This document shows, piece by piece, positions 34,439 through 46,144 of a stretch of 64,000 bases of DNA. The DNA comes from Oasisia sp. SBJ-2009 (lineage: Eukaryota > Annelida > Polychaeta > Sabellida > Siboglinidae). The position numbers were made by a program, and so were the translations under genes. The stretch spans positions 35,991,390 through 36,055,389 of the forward strand of contig OZ024862.1 in assembly GCA_964017155.1 (NCBI GenBank), written 5' to 3'. The notes under the pieces were generated by a model. That model made no database searches, had not been told where the DNA came from, and was given only the letters and a program-made list of their open reading frames with translations. The stretch's first letter is position 1; each line of letters begins with the position of its first letter.

Positions 34439-37400
34439 GGCAAGATTACCAGCTGTCCTGGTACCAAAGAGAAGTTGTCAAAATGCAGCCGTATACAGAA
34501 GATTATTGAAGCAAGCGAACTGCGGGATCATCTTGATACACATGACTCACTGGAAGCAGGATATACTAGTGGCACTGTTACTCATGTTTATTGTCACAAG
34601 AATTGTGTTTCTACCTATGTCTCGCCGCAGAATCTTGCTCATTTATCTCAGAAGCGCTAGCCTCATAGCTCATCAAAACCTCAGCCCAAAAGACTACGTA
34701 GTGAGACGAAGGGCAAAACATTTGAATTCAAAAAACATTGTATGTTTTGTCTCGCTATCACCGAGTGCAAGTTAGACTCTGAGTACGATGCCAAAACACC
34801 AGCTCAATACCGAGTGCCCGCATCAATGGTCACGACCACCTATATGTGTGATGGACAGGTTTACATTGATACTCTCATCAAAAAGTGTATAGAGCGCAAT
34901 GATGATCTTGGACGAGTTGTCCACGATCGTCTGTTGGCTGCTGATGGTGATCTAGTTGCTGCAGAGGCTCGTTATCATCGCAAATGTAATTGTCTCTTTC
35001 ACAAACCTGCTGTTAGCATAGATGATTATTCTGACTCTGTAGTGGATACAGCTCTTCTCCAGACATTCGAGGTGCTTGAGCAAGATCGTACAAAGGTTTG
35101 GAACACAGTGGATATCATGGATGTGTATGAGCAGAAAGGCGGTACCCGTTTGTCTCGAAGAACACTTGTGGAGAAAGTCGAGTCTCAATTTGTTGATGAC
35201 ATTTTGAGTTTTCACTCACCTGGGATTGCCACTCTAGTTCTCTTCAGGAACAGCGTTGCAAATACACTAAACATTGTAAATGCTGAAGATGGGGATGAAG
35301 AAGTCACACTCAAGAAGCTCGGAAAAGAGATAGCACAAGAGTTGAAGGCAGTGAAGAGGGAGCTCACATCATATGATGTCCACATTGACAAGCCCTCAGC
35401 GACTGAATGTACTAGTAATCTTCTCAACAAGCTGCTCTCCAAAGTCCACCCAAAGTTCACTTCTGATTCATCACCATCACTGCCCTCCATCATGGTTGGC
35501 AACATTGTCGCTAGTGTTACAGCCAACCAGCCCACCCCCTTACAGATTGCTCTTGGTGTGCTGATGAGTGAGCACAAGTCTGTCATTAACATGCTCTATA
35601 AGTTCCGAATCACGTGTAGCTATGATGAGGTGCGGCGTTTCCTCCGCTCGGCTACGGTGCAGGCTGCACGTGACACAGCCTTGGCAGGCCTGACTGACGT
35701 ATCAGTTGGTGGTCTCGTCCAAGTAATTATTGACAATTTTGATGCTGTCATTCATTCCCAAAACTTGGCAATGATCGTGACACAACCCCGACCTCCACCT
35801 ATAACTCATGATGTCACCATTCCCAGACTCAGCAAGGAGCAGATGAAGGAACCAATTGACTTGGACCAAACAGTAGTGAGATATAGGGGTCCCAAGAAGC
35901 CAGACATGCCAGTACAGTTCAGTTTAAATTTGAAGCCATCTGATGAGCTCGAACAAGCTGTCGGTATCTCCTTGAACAGAGCAAGAGAGCTGGACTTCAA
36001 CTTCTTATCGAGTGTGCTTCAAGAAGCAAATACACCGGAATACAACGGGTTCAACACTCGGATCTGTAGGGAAACTGGAATGATGCCTGCCAGCAAATCT
36101 GCTGTGCGCTACATGCCTTTGTTGTACATGAAGCCAGCTGACCCAGACACAGTGAACACAGCCATTGTCAATGGGTTGCGTATTGTTCAAGAACTAAATC
36201 AAGAGTACCTTGTCATAACAGCAGACCAGCAAATCTACAAGGTCATCGTCGACATTCTCTTCGCCACTCCTGATCTCATAACAAAAATGATGCCCATTCT
36301 TGGCTTCATGCATTTCCTCATGGATTTCGTATCCTGTATTGGTACACTCATGGCCGACAGTGGTCTGAGCAACATTCTGTGTGGAACCTTTGGGTCAGTG
36401 GACAAGATGCTGCAGGGGAAGAAATATCCTCAAAATATCCGTGCACTACGCCTTCTCACTGAAGAGCTACCCCACCCAATCGTCGAGAACAAAGAGTTGA
36501 ACAACATGGCTGACCTGGAAAACGTATTGGCTGATCTCTCTACTAAAAGTCGAACGACGAAGGCTTGGACCGAGCTAGTGATTAAGCCCACACTGCTCAT
36601 TATGCAGTTCACTCGTGCAACTCATGAGCCTGACTATGCCCTCCTGATCACCACAATGAACAAGATGCTTCCATATTTTTTTGCTGCAAACAAACACAAC
36701 TATGCTCGGTATGGTCTTTTCTTCTGTCCCTCTTTGACCTGGCTCCCATCTGAAGTCGAGCAGCAGTTCCTTCGTGGGGAGCAGATTCTCCATCACATGG
36801 AAGGGCTGTGGAATGGTATTCCATCAGACCAATTCATCGTAACCACATGGATGAAGCGAGGTCCGAGTGGTGTCATTGGAAACACGCAAAACCCACAGAC
36901 AGTGGCAACGTGGTCCTACAGCCAACATGCGGTCGTGACACTGATGGGGGACCGACAACTGATGACTGAGGATGACAGCATGCCAAAACTGAAGCACAAA
37001 GAAGAGACAAGTGGGCGGATCAATAGTGACGCACAGGAGTCTCTACATCACACACTGTCTGAGTGTATTGACCCGATGGATCCTGACAGCCATCCTGATG
37101 GTACTTTGATAAACATTGTCACTGGTGCCATAGCACCTGCAAATGTAACCATTGAGAAAGCAGTGTCCATGGGCCAGGAACAACTTGAAACTTTGGAGTC
37201 TTCATGGCCAGAAGGTTTCTACACAACTATCAAACGGCAGGCTGTCACCTTCTCTGACAATAGGAATGCCATCAAAGTTGGCGATATATCAGTCATCGAC
37301 CAGGAGGCGATCTATGCAAGAGTGATTGGCCTGATGGTGAGCCAACGAGAGTTGGACCTCAATGATGTGATTGGCTGCGAACTAGCAGCATACCCTCCTT

Positions 37401-38767
37401 CTATGTTCCACCCTGATGGAAGCATGCGGATCGCCACTGGGAAAGCATGTCTGAAGAACAATCTTGCAGTTGAAACGTCTGCCAGGGTATGGGGACAACC
37501 CTCTGTCATTGTGGTTGATGTCTATGTCTCTGCCGTGCTGTGGACAATTAATTGGCCCACAAAAGGAACTGTCCACACCTTTGTCAATGAGTTCAAGATA
37601 TGGGTCGCAAACAAACTCAACAGTGCCGACGTTCATCTAGTACTGGACAGGTACTATGACTACTCTACCAAGAGTAGCACAAGGGTAGCTCGTGCAGGCA
37701 AGACGGCTCCTAGCCGAGTTCACAAACTGAGTGCGAAAACTCCCCTCCCAACAAGAGATGCTGTATTGAAATGTGTAGCCAACAAGGTACAGCTGAACCG
37801 CCTCATATTAGAGCTCATAATGAATCACCAAGAATTCCTCGACAACGTGACATCAGACTACCGCCTATTCATGACAGGAGTAGAGCCAGTGCCAACTGTG
37901 GTGCATAGGGGGAGAAAGAGGGCAGAGCTTCAGCTGTACTCAACTCATGAGGAAGCAGACATAAGACTCGTCATGCACGCCCTCTGGAGCTATGAACGTG
38001 AGGAGGCTCGTGTCTGTGTCATCTCAGATGATACGGACGTGTTCGCACTACTCTGTTACCACTACCATAAGTCTGGTTCCTCGGCTCCTTTGATGATGAA
38101 ACCATCGGTCCATGGTAGGGTTTGTGTTGACATTCCTGCAACAGTCAATAAGCACCCTACTCTCATCCCACAAGTCCTGGCGATACATGCTATCAGTGGC
38201 TGTGATACGGTAGCAGCCAGTTATGGTATTGGTAAGTCGACAGCTGTTACCACATCGAACAAGGGGTTCGTCATGGACTCCCTCGGTGTGATCGATGCCC
38301 CTTGGGTTGATGTGGAGAAGGAGGCAACCAAGTTCATGGTTGCTGCATATGGTGGATTAGGTGTGACCATGAGTGAGTGCCGTAAGCGGCTGTGGGCACA
38401 AAAGACAGCTAAGTCCTCTGGTGCACCAAAACTCTGTTCCCTGGCACCGACCACAGAAGCGTTCATGCAGAACACAAAACGAGCACACTTCCAAGTTGCA
38501 CAGTGGTATGCCGCACTGGATTCAGATCCCCCACCACTCGATCCACGGGACTATGGCTTGGAAGCCGATTATATCAACAAGTCGCTCTCTGCAACTACTG
38601 TGGCGGAAGGTGTTTGCCTGAAACCAGATTACGTGCTCAAGCTCATTCGCTGTGGTTGTGACTCAGAATCATCAAGCAAGAGGGGGAACTGTGGGTGTTT
38701 TAACAAATTCACTACTACCAAGCCAACTGATGAAGATGAAGAAGGTGGGGTACAGGAGGGGGTTTGA
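34409..38767 (+). CDS. Academ-like transposase with XPG/PIN-like domain, one in-frame stop
   Basis: From MAAEEECFF at 34409 the frame is open to 38767 except for one TAG at 34658-34660; the uninterrupted part is 1341 codons from 34742. The N-terminal region is Cys/His-rich (HVYCHKNC, HCMFCLAITEC, YHRKCNCLFH), as expected for the Academ zinc finger. Around residues 1065-1175 of the long ORF are THEEADIRLVMHAL, VCVISDDTDVFALL and IHAISGCDTVAASYGIGKS, an acidic pattern of XPG/FEN-like PIN nucleases. The C-terminus has a Cys-rich KLIRCGCDSESSS...CGCFNK tail. Role inferred: DNA cleavage for transposition. The nonsense codon could be a recent mutation or part of a small intron; no clean splice pair was found. 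Confidence 0.75.
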
Positions 38768-40883
38768 GGAAGTCCTCTTTATTATCCAGTGCTTACTTGG
38801 TCTTGTATAAATCACATTGTTTATTAAAACTTATTACTGTTTGTTCTTCTTGCCATATTCTTGTGTAATCTGTACACCGCCATAACCTAAATCCATGCAT
38901 TCAGCTCAATACTGATTTTCCCATTAAGCTTCAATTTTTGCGTTTCTCATGGTCTGGATGGTCAAACTAATATTTGAACATCATAAATGGATTCCTTGAC
39001 CACAAAAACCCTATCCTAGACACCAAAATTATGATTCTATGTGGTATGGTTCAAAATTTATAGCCAATAATGTGATTTGGCGGCCATCTTGGCGGCTATC
39101 TTGAATTATGAAAATGCCAAGCGGGGGTAATCATTACACCCAATGGATTCTTGAACTACATGGTCTAGAGTACTCAAAAATGCAAAGAAACGATTGTTAC
39201 CAGACATTGCAAGGTTCGACCCATCTGCCACTGGACTAATCTACTGTCACTCTCACTGTGACACTGCCAGTCACTGGCACTGGCCAAACAGATTCACCAC
39301 TGGCAGAGCCAGAGGTAGAGGAAGAAACTGACCGGTTCTTGAAAACAGTAGCAAAAACATTATGGGGGCTTGTTATGTGTACTTGATAACATGGTAATTT
39401 AAGTTTTATATAAAAAACAATGGTGTGAACTGGGAAATGCAATTGTAATTTTTATTAATATTTTTTCTATTATTAATTAGTATTATTTTATTGTAATCGT
39501 TTTGCCATCAGTTTTGATGTTAAATCACAATTATCTTTACGATACAATTAATTATAAAACAGTTATAACCGTGAGTGTGCAGCTGTGCTGGCAGTGGCAC
39601 TATTGTAAGTGATAGGTGTATTTATATTTAATATAATAATAACATATTATTTGTATGTTATGTTTCAGCTGTATTTGTTGATGGTCACTTTAGGATACAC
39701 ATTGAATTGAAATTAAGCTGCTATATTATAGTGTATTTACAAACAGCTGGGGTGAAGTACTGTTATTAATTTAAAATAATTCAGTGCAATTGATTTGTCA
39801 GGTATTTTATTGCAGTTGTCTTTATTGTTTAAATTTTATGTTACAGTTACCTTTTAGTTTTACAACAGTAATCAATTATATTGAAACTGTTGTTTGTTTA
39901 CTTACATAAAATGAAAATTGCATTTTAATCATTGTTTGCATGACTATAAAATTATCACATGTTTCCCTACTTGTAAGTGAAAAATGGTGTGTGTTTCTGT
40001 GGCGTTAGTCTAAGTGGATAGTAGTGAGTTTCTTTGGAGATCTCTACTGTACTGAATTACACTTACAAGGTAAATTTTGAGGATCGAATAAAAATCTGGT
40101 ATCGATTGATATCGAAGAATTCTGGTAGCGAACCAGCAATATATCGATCGGTATCGAAGAATTCTGGTATCGAACCAGCACTACTTCTGTTGCATACTGT
40201 TTCTACTGGGAACTGTATTCTATGTGAATATTAGACTTACAACGTAAGTATCGAGTATCGAACAAAATTCAGGTATCGATCGGTATCGAACAAAACCTGG
40301 TATCGAACCAGCACTAATGTGAATCATATTCAGAACGGACTGGCTAACCGCAGAGCAGCTCTGCGGCCAAGGAAATATAAGCCACTATTCGCAGAGCAGG
40401 ATTCATCCAATCACCGCACAGGAATTTATGCGCATGTGTAGACGTTGTTGCGGTCTTTCACTGAGGCGATGCACGTTTGTAAATGATAGTTCAAAAAGAT
40501 GGAGCCGCTTCGTTTAGAAGTAGGCGCCACGTTTGACAACTGGCAATCAATTTAGACAAGTATGCCACAGATCGCCATGTGAAGTTTTGCTGCGTTAATT
40601 CAAGAACCGTCGCCACCGCAAACAAATTGCGAGCTGTCCTGTCCGCCTCCCGTAGCACGCCAGTCCGACCATCAGGCTAGGTTGTAAGCACTTCGATCGG
40701 CAACCCCAGAAAGGAAGGCCGTGGCATTATGAGCCACCAGAAATAAGTAACTAAAAGCATGTTCTCATAGCCATGTGGGAGCAATGTTGTTGTATTTGTG
40801 CGTTAATTGTTAACGTGAATCCGAATCAATAACGCCAACGGCGCTGACAGCCTGCCTGACAGTGACGTTATAGTCATCCCGGC

Positions 40884-41190
40884 ACTTACGCAGCATTTGG
40901 ACCCACCTCAGTTTTGCCATTATAACTGTATTTTGCCAACATTTAATACTTGATTTTGTTAATTAAATCATTTATCACCATCTTGTGCATATTTGTGTTT
41001 TATGAACAGCGCGTCTTAGTAGACTTTTGAGATCTAAAAGACAACGCGGTCGGCCTAAATAAACTGTTTATCGCTCATCCTGTGTGCACCACTGGCAATT
41101 GCGCTCCGCTGTGCTTCACTGCTTGGGTCTCAAAATGCAATATTTGTGAAAGATACATATACCTGGGAATGCTGATTGCTCATGATTAGA
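40884..41190. mobile_element. MITE family G, copy 2 (partial)
   Basis: GGCACTTACGCAGCATTTGG start and the internal AAACTGTTTATCGCTCAT and CTCAAAATGCAATATTTGTG blocks match 18690-19142. The right TIR is missing. Confidence 0.7.
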
Positions 41191-41917
41191 TATTGGTTAT
41201 TGTAAATTATGTGTCAATATATTTATTTACTCACATCTACACTAAAATTGTGGTTGCAAAATATCCTATCTTGTTGATGCTACTAGATTATTTTTATAGG
41301 AAGTTGCTCTTTTTAGGTGGTCCATGCTTACATTGGTCTTGTCAGCTGAAATGTCAACACAGCCAAACCTGGATCAGTGCATGTGATTCCGGCATATTAT
41401 CCAGAGATGTGGGAGCATCACATACAAGATGAATCGTTGTGTACAGATGTAAGCAGCTCTTTCAATTGTAATTAATTTGATCTTTTTTCTACAACTCAAT
41501 GCTTGCAGCTATCACTAAAATTTAAAAAGCTCTTTACACAGGTTGTCTTCAAATAGATTAGTCACTAGTGGCTTGATATGGATTAGTTTCATATTTTAAA
41601 TTGCAAATAGTAAAACTAAGCATATCACAGAGTAAAAATAAAATATAAATACGTCAACAATATGAGGACCCAGTGTGAACATACCGGAACATATTACATA
41701 TTCATGTGGTTTGCAGGTTCGATTCCATCCATTTCGTGTCGTTTTGATGCCGATCTGTACTGCAAACGACTGCATGGCTACTCCTGGCAGCTGACGTGGT
41801 AGCAATCCTGGATTCTGTGCACAATCTGACTCGTCGTGCAAAGTATCTTCAGTTGTGGAGGTAAAAGTTGGCTTTTCTCATGTCCTGCTGTGTTCAAATA
41901 TTACTACATTTGAATTA

Positions 41918-42090
41918 ATGAATACCTGGTTATAGACTCTGATGGATGTTTGTATGAGCAAGCCTTCACGCATTTATTGCACCATTGCTGGATGCTTCCC
42001 AAAGAAGTTGAGATGGTGGTTGATTGAACAGGGAATAAAGTGTAACTAGTGTTTTGAGCAGGGATAGGATATTACACTATAGAAAAATGT
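41918..42090 (+). mobile_element. SINE fragment
   Basis: Matches the body and 3' part of the SINE at 21031 (GAATACCTGGTTATAGACTC, then GCTGGATGCTTCCCAAAGAA, TGATTGAACAGGG, GTTTTGAGCAGG). The tRNA-like head is absent. Confidence 0.65.
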
Positions 42091-42351
42091 AACCTCTTTT
42101 AAATCCTTGAATGGCATGAATAATATTATTGATAATATTTATTTGCATGCTTGCAGAGACTTCTTTTCTTGGCCAGATGGGAAGTGGTGTTGGCTGAAGG
42201 ACTTAGCACTTTTGTCTGAACTGTTGCTTTGTGTACATTTCAGTGTCAATGAGAGGCGGTTATACATAATTTATTATGACATTTCCTGGTCTACAGCATC
42301 TGATCTCAGGCATTTATGATTCAAATTGTACCAGCTGCACAATCTTCTGTT

Positions 42352-42625
42352 GTAGAATGCTGAGGCCATTTGCTGCAATGTGCCACCCATCGTGATGCAG
42401 CCTTTCCACACGGATTTTTACCGTCGCCACATTGTGAGATGTTTGCATGCCGAGCGGAAGCGGGACAGCAAGCGGCACTACTGTGACGTCCCTTTCTGCC
42501 AAAAACCAACTGGACTTCTGAGTTGGATCTGCTGTGACTATTGCAACAGGTGGTGTCATTTATGTTGTCTGGGTCTGTTAGTTCAGCCAAATGACCAGAT
42601 ATGTTGATGCCCTGTTTGCCATTTT
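42352..42625 (+). pseudogene. PHD-finger-like coding remnant
   Basis: After the ATG at 42380 the frame reads HYCDVPFCQKPTGLL, then ICCDYCNRWCHLCC and a stop (42605-42607) immediately before CPVCH. The spacing of Cys and His matches a PHD finger whose last cysteine pair lies beyond the stop. Upstream, candidate exon scraps with splice-like borders occur at 41317-41440 and 41720-41860. It may be what is left of the element's own protein. No function is assigned. Confidence 0.4.
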
Positions 42626-42636
42626 GCCATAGCTTT

Positions 42637-42970
42637 ATGTAGAGACCCATCCACCCATCATTTGGACGGGTAAAACAAATATGGACGGGTAGAAATATTG
42701 GTGGACTGGTAACAAAAATGAAGGAGCAAAGGAAAAAATGTCTTCCAAAACCATAGATATCGTTATTTATGCCTTGAAAGTGAGTGTAAAGGGTGTCATA
42801 TATGTGTTTGTAGCCCATTTCAGGTCATCAGGCACATTTGAAAGTTGGTAAACTAGTTTAACAGTTAACATCCATGTGTCCACCAAAACATGTGTGACTG
42901 GCAATAATTTTATCCTGCATAAAGCCCTGCATTTTGATGCCACCCAACCAGGTAACCCTGGCATTTGATT
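42637..42970. mobile_element. MITE family P1, copy 2 (diverged)
   Basis: AGAGACCCATCCACCCATCA and TTTGGACGGGTAAAAC match the inverse of the right part of 22868-23118. The other end is unclear. Confidence 0.45.
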
Positions 42971-43465
42971 GTGTCAACAGAGGTTGGACATCATCTGCAG
43001 ATGGGTGACTGGTCGTGGAGGTAGTGAATGAGCAAGGGTTCCTCCCCTAAAATAACATTATGCTAGGTAGTTACAGCAAAGCTGTATCACAGGGTTTGTG
43101 TTAATCTAGCTGTAAAAATGTATATAATCTTAATGCATGTAAATGTGTATATATAACTCACTAATCTGCATTTATCTATACATTATGGCAATACATCCTT
43201 TCGGTATTACTGACGTTATGACATTTTTGTTTTAGGTTGGCATCTCTTCATCATGCTACAACCTTGACAAACCACCTACAAAACCGCTCGCTCAACTCTT
43301 CAGTGCTGGACTGTTCTGTGATATATTATCATTCATTCACCCCATATATATATAAACACTGCTGTCAAATGCATACATTGATTAATACCATGATGCCAGG
43401 ATGGCATTTGTGGTATTTAATCACACATTAACCAAATCATCATCATTCAGTAGACTTAAATACTA

Positions 43466-43690
43466 TGTATATGTTTTACAATTGTATGTGTATGTCTTAC
43501 ATTTGTAAGCGCCATGTAGATGTTTACATTTGCACATGTATATATTTTACATTTGTAGGTGCCATGTATATGTATGTATTACATTTGTATGTGTATATAT
43601 TTTACATTGTAAGTGCCATGTATATATGTGTTACATTTGTATGTGTGTGTATGTCTTTCATTACTAAGCACCATGTATAATTACATTTGC
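43466..43690. repeat. Degenerate minisatellite
   Basis: Four to five loose repeats of TTACATTTGTATGTGTAT and GTAAGTGCCATGTATAT-type units, inside the 5.4-kb element. Confidence 0.65.
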
Positions 43691-44122
43691 ATTTGTAAGT
43701 TTTGTGTCTTTTCTTGGTATGTTGTGATAGGAGTTAAGTGAGTATTTAGACGTTGCACATGATTTATGTATTTGTCTTAGTTTCTTAGTATGTTGTGATA
43801 GGGAGTTATTTAGACATTGCACGCAATTTAGTTCCTTGAAGCTTTTCCCTGTTTATGTACAAGTTTTTACACAAGTTTTCCTCGTTGTTATCTTGTAAGT
43901 AATGTTTTCACTCACTTTTCAGTACTATGACAGGGATTTTGGTGTGGTAAATAAAGTAAATGAGATGTATATGTTTGTATAGATATATGTATGTTAGAAT
44001 GCAGAGTATTAGTGTAGTGTCATATACTATATTAGTATGGTGTGACAGGATTTCTAGCGGTACAGTTTGAAATAAATCCCTGTGGCCACATTTCTTATTT
44101 GCATTTTATTCATTCATGACTG

Positions 44123-44990
44123 ATCTATCAGAATTTAGGTAGAAAAATATTCACACATGTCAGATATGTAATAGGCATTTATAAAAGTAACAACACGCAT
44201 AGCAACTAGTCAGATTCTCTCCTACATCTGTTCTATCAGAATTTAGGTAGAAAAATAATCACACATGTCATCGATATGTAACATGCATTTATGAAACTAA
44301 AACAACACGCATAGCAACTAGTCAAAGGTTCTTTTCTACCTGCTCTCCCTAATTCGCAGAGCTGTGACGTCACTGCTCTGCGAATTAGGGAAACTAAGGA
44401 AATTCCCTTATTCGCAGAGCTACTCGTTAAAGGCTTGAAAATAGATATATTCTATCAGAATTTAGATAGAAATGTATTCACACATGTCACAGATATATAA
44501 TACGCATTTATGAAACCAAAGCCACTAGTCAAAGGTTCTTTTCGACCTGCTCTGCGAATACCACAACGCGGTTTCCTTAATTCGCAGAGCTGTGACGTCA
44601 CTGCTCTGCGAATTGGGGAAACTAAGGAAATTCCCTTATCCACAGAGCTACTCGTTAAATGCTTGAAAAACGATATATTCTATCAGAATTTAGATAGAAA
44701 GGTATTCACACATGTCACAGATATATAATACGCATTTATGAAACCGAAGCCACTAGTCAAATGTTGTTTTCGACCTGCCCTACTTCGCAGAGCTGTGACG
44801 TCACTGCTCTGCGAATTGGCAAAATTAAGGAAATTCTCTTATCCGCAGAGCTACTCGTTAAATGCTTGAAAAAAAATATATTCTATCAGAATTTAGATAG
44901 AAAGGTATTCACACATGTCACAGATATATAATACGCGTTTATGAAAACAATTAGCCTATTCTATTTATATTATTGATACATAATATAAAT
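44123..44990 (+). repeat. Tandem repeat, units of about 200-230 bp
   Basis: CTATCAGAATTTAG-started units at about 44232, 44452, 44680 and 44883, with a truncated one near 44123. Most units include CACACATGTCA and GAGCTGTGACGTCACTGCTC, a near-palindrome around TGACGTCA. They lie subterminally in the 5.4-kb element. Confidence 0.8.
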
Positions 44991-45477
44991 TATAATACTG
45001 CCACCCAGCTTGATTTCATTGCATTTTCTCTAGTTCAGTTACCTACAACAATCATTTAACTTTTGTTATATTTATTTTTTATATATATATACTATTAGAA
45101 AAAAACTAGTGAGTGCACAGAGTTTTATATTATATTTCAATGTCTAAATAAAATATACTATTGTAAGTATTATTATTATTATAACAACATGCACGCATAG
45201 CAACTAAACGCTAAGTAATTGCATTTTATGTAACTATGACCTTTCACTCTTTTATATTTTTAACAAGATCAGCTAGCATAATCATTGAATTATTTACTCA
45301 TTAATATTTTTTGTATTTACATGTATTACTTTATGATTCCGTTAATACAATTGATACAAAGTTTAATTTTACATTAAAATGTCTAAACAGCTATTATTAT
45401 TATTATTATAACAACATGCATGCATCGCAACTCTTTCTTATATTCTTTCTTATATATCGCAAGTCCTTTGCAAATTA

Positions 45478-45659
45478 GCAGAGCAGTGACGTCACTGCTC
45501 TGCGAATTAGGGAACAAGTGCCACAATTCGCAGAGCAGTGACGTCACTGCTCTGCGAATTGTGGCACTGGTTCCCCAATTCGCAGAGCAGTGACGTCACT
45601 GCTCTGCGAATTGTGGCACTTGTTCCCTAATTCGCAGAGCAGTGACGTCACTGCTCTGC
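45478..45659. repeat. Array of four perfect 26-bp palindromes, 52-bp period
   Basis: Identical palindromes at 45478-45503, 45530-45555, 45582-45607 and 45634-45659, each GCAGAGCAG then TGACGTCA-centred then CTGCTCTGC. Spacers are 26 bp and the first (AGGGAACAAGTGCCAC core) is the complement of the third, so the array folds on itself at several scales. TGACGTCA is the consensus CRE bound by CREB/ATF proteins (established knowledge); function here is unknown. Confidence 0.9.
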
Positions 45660-46144
45660 GGATAGTGGATAATATTTCCTTATCCGCAGAGCTGCTCTGC
45701 GAATAGTCTCGTCCTATTCAGAAATCCAGACTGCAGCGAGTGCTGATTTGTTTACGTTACTTACGAGTTATGGTAATTGATTACAGTCAAATTGTGTCAT
45801 TTAGTCTAGTTAGGTGGTTATCTGAAACAAGTTTAATTTTAGTGATTACAGAAAACTGGGAAAATACGCTCGGCAGCAGCGTAATCATCACTAATCCACA
45901 TATTATCGCTCAAAAAACGGACCGACACTGCTAACCTAAATGTGTTTCAAAGGCTTTTGTCAAAGGCGTTTTTATCATTACACCTGCACGTGTTTCACCT
46001 TATTTTGAAATGCTCTGATATGGTGGGCTGTCTTCTATGGCCAGTTATAATCTTCGCCAGCTGGATGAACTTCCAATAAATAGACTGAAAGCTGAAATTT
46101 GTGCTCTACACATTACGTACACGTACACAGTAGTTATCTAAACA

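Larger units (their letters stand above)
33883..39238 (+). mobile_element. Academ-like DNA transposon, 5.36 kb
   Basis: Long TIRs of about 240 bp: the left arm from TAGTCCAGTGGCA (33883) and its complement ending 39238 share long identical stretches such as TCTGGTAACAATCGTTTCTT and AAGAATCCATTGGGTGTAAT. A 4-bp TSD ATCT (33879-33882 and 39239-39242) and the nuclease-like ORF fit Academ elements, known for 3-4 bp TSDs and an XPG nuclease. It is inserted in the hAT element. Confidence 0.82.
32212..40316 (+). mobile_element. hAT transposon, 8.1 kb, nested and decayed
   Basis: TIRs TAGTGCTGGTTCGATACC at 32212 and its inverse ending at 40316. An exact 8-bp TSD ATGTGAAT (32204-32211 and 40317-40324) is present, and the AKR copy 1 flank near 29460 keeps the uninterrupted ATGTGAAT site. 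Subterminal regions are rich in TATCGATA-like repeats. A broken BED finger lies at 32871. The right end is present twice: an inner CCAGCACTA stop near 40184 and the true end at 40316. The middle is replaced by a MITE and an Academ-like transposon. Confidence 0.88.
40336..45714. mobile_element. 5.4-kb transposon with 9-bp TSD and palindromic ends
   Basis: Flanked by TATTCAGAA (40327-40335 and 45715-45723); AKR copy 1 has the unsplit site near 29471. The ends are imperfect TIRs whose inner part CCGCAGAGCAGCTCTGCGG is itself a palindrome. The interior holds a nested MITE, SINE and PHD-like remnants, minisatellites and a palindrome array. A 9-bp TSD suggests Mutator-like elements, but no recognisable transposase remains. 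Confidence 0.7.

Noticed and set aside
36430..38475. Minus-strand ORFs opposite the Academ-like ORF
   Set aside because: Shadows of the long plus-strand frame.
45478..45659. CRISPR-like regular spacing of identical repeats
   Set aside because: Repeats are perfect palindromes with spacers that are complements of each other, in a eukaryotic transposon; no cas genes.
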